A stretch of DNA of 8,638 bases from contig SLIS01000001.1 of assembly GCA_007135505.1 (NCBI GenBank), positions 1-8,638 of the forward strand. The letters are read 5' to 3'. Both the position numbers and the translations under genes were made by a program. The notes beneath the pieces are model-generated. The model worked only from the letters and a program-made list of their open reading frames with translations, was not told the DNA's origin and ran no database searches. Shown here one piece after another: positions 5,768 through 8,638 of this stretch (position 1 is the first letter of the stretch; every line of letters starts with the position of its first letter). Source of the DNA: Halovivax sp. (GTDB taxonomy: Archaea > Halobacteriota > Halobacteria > Halobacteriales > Natrialbaceae).

Positions 5768-6055
5768 TCAGTCCCCGCCGTCGCTCGTCTCGACGGAGAT
5801 CGTCAGGACGCCGTTGTTGTAGACGGCCTCGTGCTCGTCGCCGAACGTCCAGTCGGTCGCCGGCGTCCGAAACGTCCGGGAGTCTGTCCCGTCGTGGCCG
5901 TCGATCGTGAGTTCGAGGCGCTCGTCGCCGACGAGGACGGTCAGGTCGTCCTGGTTGGCGGGCGAGACGTCGACCACGACGTCGACCCGGTCGGTCGCCG
6001 AGTCGTAGTAGTACTGCGTCGGGCGGTGCTCGGTACGTGGCGAGACTGTGGACAC
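5768..6055 (-). CDS. Minimal Hsp20 / alpha-crystallin-like protein
   Basis: The 95-residue protein (GTG at 6053-6055, numbered from there) consists almost entirely of a beta-rich domain. Strands RVDVVVDVSP (23-32), DLTVLVGDERLELTIDG (37-53) and RTFRTP (60-65) precede AVYNNGVLTISVE (77-89). The last matches the A-x-x-x-NGVL-x-I signature near the end of alpha-crystallin domains. The N-terminal arm is short, the long dimerisation loop seems reduced, and the tail is acidic (SDGGD), lacking the I-x-I motif. The fold is therefore probable but divergent. Members act as holdase chaperones, and a related haloarchaeal protein, GvpH, works in gas vesicle formation; no gas vesicle genes are visible here. 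An alternative GTG at 6083-6085 adds ten residues (MRDRRSRVVF), sits at the leaderless distance from the TATA-like element and cannot be excluded. I prefer 6055 because the extension uses the rare AGG codon and GTGGTG precedes 6055. It is convergent with the phosphatase, 62 bases away. Confidence 0.8.
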   Translation of the reverse strand: MSTVSPRTEHRPTQYYYDSATDRVDVVVDVSPANQDDLTVLVGDERLELTIDGHDGTDSRTFRTPATDWTFGDEHEAVYNNGVLTISVETSDGGD

Positions 6056-6108
6056 GAACACCACTCGCGACCGACGGTCCCTCACTCGTCGGGTGAACGT
6101 GTGCAGGA

Positions 6109-6116
6109 TTGATAAG
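6109..6116 (-). promoter_or_regulatory. TATA-like element for the Hsp20-like gene
   Basis: On the minus strand CTTATCAA is centred about 27 bases upstream of position 6085. Transcription would start there, either leaderless at the GTG of 6083-6085 or with a 30-base leader before the GTG of 6053-6055. Confidence 0.45.
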
Positions 6117-6217
6117 ACGAGCCCTAATCGACGGACTGCGGCCCCGTCTAGCGGTTCTCACCTCGGCGAGCGACGGGGCAGTGAGACCGGCGAACGGGTG
6201 GCCGGTACCGACGGAAC

Positions 6218-6286
6218 GGAAAACCGACGACGAAAGACCGGGGAAACCGGCGAGGAGAACCCCGGAAAACGGGTGATGAACGAAAC
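6218..6286 (-). terminator. Repeated short T-tracts downstream of the four-helix membrane protein gene
   Basis: Read on the minus strand, the sequence just after the TAG at 6289 holds T-runs of three or four at 6283-6285, 6266-6269, 6244-6246, 6233-6235 and 6220-6223. Two are loops of small hairpins: CCCG/CGGG (6261-6264 and 6270-6273) and CCGG/CCGG (6238-6241 and 6247-6250). Archaeal polymerase stops at successive oligo-T tracts, and these stand out in GC-rich DNA. They would separate this gene from the next minus-strand gene. Confidence 0.4.
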
Positions 6287-6288
6287 GA

Positions 6289-6675
6289 CTACGGCGAGAG
6301 CGTAAACAGGACGACGAGGAGGACGACGACGGCGATGACGAGCGACACCTCGACCCAGGTCTTGTACTCCGGATCGCTGAATATCCGGAGCCAGTCGTCG
6401 AAGACGTCGTACAGCAGCGTCAGCCCGAAGAGGACGTGGGCCGCGACCGCGATGGCCAGGACCTGCCCGACCGGCTGGTCCGTCCCGACCCCGGTGAGGA
6501 TCGTCAGCATCACCGGCACCAGGAGCAGGTACGTGATCCCCAGCGTGGTCAGCGCGAGGAACTTCCGATAGCTACGCTCTAACGCGTCCACGCGGGGAAC
6601 GAGGTCCGCCACGAAGTACGCTACGGCGGCGATCGTCAGCAGCGCGAGGACCAGCGACGAATCGATCTCGAGCAT
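6289..6675 (-). CDS. Small four-helix membrane protein of unknown function
   Basis: The 128-residue protein has four hydrophobic segments at about 6-24, 38-61, 69-90 and 107-127. A charged first loop (PRVDALERSYRK, 27-38) and an acidic second cytoplasmic or external stretch (DVFDDWLRIFSDPEYK, 90-105) separate them. No catalytic motif or metal site is visible, and no Cys is present. The last helix ends at the C-terminus (VLLVVLFTLSP). I do not recognise the family; proteins of this size and topology are common conserved hypotheticals in haloarchaea. The ATG at 6673-6675 is the only sensible start and is preceded by a strong TATA box. The gene stands alone: the next minus-strand gene downstream has its own promoter candidate, and 350 bases without genes lie upstream. 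The paired GTTCACG copies around its TATA box suggest regulated expression. Confidence 0.85.
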   Translation of the reverse strand: MLEIDSSLVLALLTIAAVAYFVADLVPRVDALERSYRKFLALTTLGITYLLLVPVMLTILTGVGTDQPVGQVLAIAVAAHVLFGLTLLYDVFDDWLRIFSDPEYKTWVEVSLVIAVVVLLVVLFTLSP

Positions 6676-6685
6676 ACCCGGACCT

Positions 6686-6723
6686 GTTCACGACAGTCAC
6701 AATATACTTCCGGGACGTTCACG
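6686..6723. promoter_or_regulatory. Paired GTTCACG elements flanking the TATA box of the membrane protein gene
   Basis: GTTCACG occurs at 6686-6692 and again at 6717-6723, a spacing of 31 bases or about three helical turns. The TATA box at 6701-6707 lies between them, so two bound proteins would sit on the same DNA face either side of it. This would suit a regulator bound as a pair of units. No candidate protein can be named. Confidence 0.35.
6701..6707 (-). promoter_or_regulatory. Strong TATA box for the four-helix membrane protein gene
   Basis: On the minus strand the sequence reads GTATATT, preceded by purine-rich CGGAA in the BRE position, centred about 29 bases before the ATG at 6675. 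This is the best TATA match in the window and predicts a leaderless or near-leaderless transcript. Confidence 0.65.
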
Positions 6724-7027
6724 CACACCGCCGGCTGCGAGATCACGTCCCACGCCCAGCGCCGGCCGATGGCGCCTCGCGGGCGAGGATACAGCGGCTC
6801 GGCTTCGACCGGCGATGCAGTTAACTCGACGACGGCCGGCGAGGCGTCCACGGCGACGGGCACTCGGCGACGCGTCCACCACGACAGCGTTCGTGCGAAC
6901 GCGTGACCGGACCGGTCGCCACGAGTTCGACGGTGCGGACGCCGACCCGCTCGCACGAACGCACTCACGCCGGCTGGCTTGCGGGCCGAAAGCACCACCG
7001 TCCGACCTCGTCGACGCACCGGCCCCC

Positions 7028-7858
7028 CTACCCGTAATAGCGTCGGTACTTCGCGACGCCGTGATCGTCGGGAGCGCCGTCGGCGCGCACCTCGCCGTCG
7101 AAGAGGATCGTGACGCGGTCGTACAGGGTCTCGAAGGCCGCGGCGTTGTGCGAGGAGACCATGATCGTCCGGTCGGCGTCGCTGTAGCGCTCGAAGAACG
7201 AGAGGATCTTCCGGCGGGAGTACTCGTCGACGTCGGCCAGGGGTTCGTCGAGTAGCAAGAATTGCGGTCGGGTGAGCAACGCCAGCGCGAGGTCGAGTTT
7301 CTTTCGAAAGCCGCCGGAGAGGGCGCCCGCCCGGCGGGCGGCGGCCGGTTCGAGGCGGAGTTCCGAGAGCAGAGTCTCGATCCAGGCGTCTGGCTCCGGG
7401 TCGTCGTCGAGCGAGCGAAACACCGCGAGGTTCTCGCGGACGGTCAACTCGGGGTAAAAGCGCGGCTTCTGGAAGCTGTAGCCGACGCTGCTGGCGGGTC
7501 GTTCGATCCGCCCAGCGGTCGGGTTCGACAGCCCGGCGATCACCCGAAAGAGCGTCGTCTTCCCCGACCCGTTGGGGCCGATCAGCCCGTGGACGCCGGG
7601 CCGGGTGCGCAGGGAGACGCCGTCGAGGGCGACCGTTTCCCCGTATCGCTTGGTGAGGTTCTCGATGACGATCGCCTCGCCGTCGGAATCGCCCGCCGGG
7701 TCTGAACCGGTTAGGTCGTCGGAATCGCTCGCCTGGTCTGAACCGGTTAGGTCGTCGAAATCACTCGTATGGTCGGAGCCGGGTAGGTCGTCGGGACCGA
7801 TCGCGTCCGTCCCGCGCCCGTCGCGTTCGCCGTCGAGTGTCGGATCGTCCGGTGTCAT
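7028..7858 (-). CDS. ABC transporter ATPase subunit with acidic repeat N-terminus
   Basis: The 276-residue protein is the ATP-binding subunit of an ABC-2 type exporter. It contains Walker A GPNGSGKT (94-101), the Q-loop glutamine in YSFQKP (Q130), the signature LSGGFRKK (180-187, Phe in place of the usual Gln), Walker B LLLDEP (201-206), the D-loop LADVD (207-211) and the H-loop SSHN (H237). At about 215 residues the domain itself is compact, and the tail after residue 255 is short. Before it lie about 60 residues of Asp/Ser/Gly-rich sequence, absent from typical members, made mainly of three 12-residue units such as DDLTGSDQASDS. The ATG at 7856-7858 begins one base after the permease stop, so the two genes are translationally close and almost certainly co-transcribed. 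The ATPase powers the permease from the cytoplasmic face. The cargo cannot be told from sequence. A start near residue 60 would give a standard ATPase, but I see no good start codon there. Confidence 0.95.
   Translation of the reverse strand: MTPDDPTLDGERDGRGTDAIGPDDLPGSDHTSDFDDLTGSDQASDSDDLTGSDPAGDSDGEAIVIENLTKRYGETVALDGVSLRTRPGVHGLIGPNGSGKTTLFRVIAGLSNPTAGRIERPASSVGYSFQKPRFYPELTVRENLAVFRSLDDDPEPDAWIETLLSELRLEPAAARRAGALSGGFRKKLDLALALLTRPQFLLLDEPLADVDEYSRRKILSFFERYSDADRTIMVSSHNAAAFETLYDRVTILFDGEVRADGAPDDHGVAKYRRYYG
7685..7792 (-). repeat. 36-base in-frame minisatellite in the ATPase gene
   Basis: Three units of 36 bases start at 7685, 7721 and 7757. GGTCTGAACCGGTTAGGTCG is identical at 7699 and 7735, and the third copy at 7771 has diverged by a few bases. 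Because 36 is a multiple of three, gain or loss of a unit keeps the frame and changes the protein by 12 acidic residues. The two near-identical copies suggest recent expansion. Confidence 0.8.
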
Positions 7859-7859
7859 G

Positions 7860-8638
7860 TTATCGACGTCGTCTGTAGTACAGCAGCGAGAGTTCCAGTG
7901 CGAGGAGTGCGACGATCGCCGACGCCACCAGCCACAGCACGTAGTCGGCGTACAGCGTCGCCGGCGCGTCCCGGAGCATCCCGCTTCGCACGTTGATCGT
8001 CGCGTAGTGGGTTGGCAGCGAGCGGGCGATGGTCATGCGCGTCGTCGAGAAGAACCCGACCGGGTAGACCAGACTCGAGAGGCCGACGAGGGCGAACACG
8101 ATCCCGACGTTGACGAACACGGCGGACCGATCGAGCCCCAGCGCGAACAGGACCGCCAGTCCGATCGCGGCGAGGATCACGAACGTGAGCGCGACGCTGA
8201 CGAGCGTCAGCGCCGACAGCGCGTTCAGATCGTACCCCATCCACCGGCCGACCAGGCCGACGCTCGCGACCGGGACGACCGACAGGGCCCCGTAGAACAG
8301 CAGTTTGCTGGCGAGGACGGTTTCCAGCCGCGAGGTCGTCTGGAGCCGATCCAGCACCAGTCGCTCGGACCGGACCTGGTACGGAATGAACACCATCGCG
8401 TAGACGAAGACGAACGCCACGAGGGCGGCCGTCATCAGGTACGCCGTGAGTTCGCGGCTCTCGTCGATCCGGTCGTGCTGGACGGAGACGTCGGCCGGGA
8501 GCTGGCGATCGAGCTGGGCGTCCATGATCCCGACCGACAGGTTCGCCGGCTCCTGGAACGGCACCATCGTCCGGTCGGAGACGACCGTGATGGTCGCGCT
8601 CTCGCCCTCGGTCATGAGGTCCGGCCGGACCTCGACCA
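7860..8638 (-). CDS. ABC-2 type exporter permease (5' end outside window)
   Basis: The frame stays open to the window edge, and the residues before the in-frame ATG at 8613-8615 (VEVRPDL) fit the protein, so the gene begins upstream. Numbering is from that ATG. A polar, beta-type region (1-55) is the end of a large external loop. Five membrane helices follow at about 57-79, 105-126, 134-159, 163-190 and 222-246, and the protein ends with RRRR. With one helix upstream this gives the six-helix ABC-2 layout. The segment after the first visible helix, RSERLVLDRLQTTSRLETVLASK, matches the E-R-x5-L-x3-T coupling helix that touches the ATPase. The TAA at 7860-7862 is separated from the ATPase ATG by one base. 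Such exporters move drugs, lipids, polysaccharides or small peptides; the cargo is unknown. The operon promoter is not in the window. Confidence 0.93.
   Translation of the reverse strand, partial: VEVRPDLMTEGESATITVVSDRTMVPFQEPANLSVGIMDAQLDRQLPADVSVQHDRIDESRELTAYLMTAALVAFVFVYAMVFIPYQVRSERLVLDRLQTTSRLETVLASKLLFYGALSVVPVASVGLVGRWMGYDLNALSALTLVSVALTFVILAAIGLAVLFALGLDRSAVFVNVGIVFALVGLSSLVYPVGFFSTTRMTIARSLPTHYATINVRSGMLRDAPATLYADYVLWLVASAIVALLALELSLLYYRRRR

Larger units (their letters stand above)
6676..7027. other. 352-base gene-free region with nested palindromes
   Basis: The first 50 bases hold the promoter of the membrane protein gene. Open frames across the rest on either strand are Arg-rich and do not resemble proteins. 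GCGTTCG and CGAACGC form a 16-base dyad at 6887-6902. GACCGG-A-CCGGTC follows at 6905-6917. TCGCACGAACGC (6951-6962) is the exact reverse complement of 6887-6898, so the first dyad also pairs across 52 bases. The region lies past the 3' end of the exporter operon. No clear T-rich terminator is visible. Confidence 0.6.

Noticed and set aside
6636..7019. Minus-strand frame upstream of and overlapping the four-helix membrane protein
   Set aside because: Arg-rich with many Trp and Cys residues in no pattern, and it crosses the strong TATA box and start of the real gene.
7262..7705. Plus-strand frame opposite the ABC ATPase
   Set aside because: The opposite strand carries every ABC motif in order; this frame is only its shadow.
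1..8638. Mobile element, CRISPR array or defence operon
   Set aside because: No transposase, integrase, terminal inverted repeats with target duplication, regularly spaced repeats or defence gene pair is present. The lone nuclease-like gene is not enough to call a system.

Overview
The window looks like chromosomal DNA from a halophilic archaeon (class Halobacteria). It is strongly GC-rich with C/G-ending codons, the predicted proteins are rich in Asp and Glu, and most start codons have a TATA-like element 27 to 30 bases upstream with no clear ribosome binding site, the usual haloarchaeal leaderless arrangement. The genus cannot be named from the sequence alone.

Layout. (1) 1-2270, plus strand: the 3' part of a membrane-anchored calcineurin-like metallophosphoesterase, then an MscS-type mechanosensitive channel with its own promoter candidate. 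(2) 2271-2511: gap between convergent genes with a 22-base tandem repeat and a small hairpin. (3) 2512-3339: a UspA-type universal stress protein (minus) divergent from a 68-residue CxxC/His-rich protein (plus), with a 198-base promoter region between them. (4) 3439-4215, minus: an orphan PD-(D/E)XK nuclease-like protein. (5) 4216-4685: a 470-base gene-free region with several stem-loops, one capped by a C(UCCG)G tetraloop, then a repeat-rich promoter region. (6) 4686-5705, plus: a PAP2 lipid phosphatase with an extra C-terminal membrane domain. (7) 5768-6055, minus: a minimal Hsp20/alpha-crystallin-like protein. (8) 6289-6675, minus: a four-helix membrane protein with a very clear TATA box. 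(9) 6676-7027: a gene-free stretch with nested palindromes. (10) 7028-8638, minus: an ABC-2 type exporter, the permease (5' end outside the window) followed after one base by its ATPase, whose N-terminus carries a 36-base in-frame minisatellite.

The genes do not form one pathway. Apart from the permease/ATPase pair they appear to be single-gene transcription units. A loose theme is envelope and stress physiology (osmotic channel, lipid phosphatase, membrane phosphoesterase, stress protein, small heat shock protein, exporter). I see no insertion sequence, tRNA, rRNA, CRISPR array, toxin-antitoxin pair or recognisable defence operon. The best leads for something undescribed are the possible structured RNA at 4408-4485, the stand-alone nuclease-like gene, and the paired repeats flanking several promoters. 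Most of the rest is ordinary haloarchaeal sequence.
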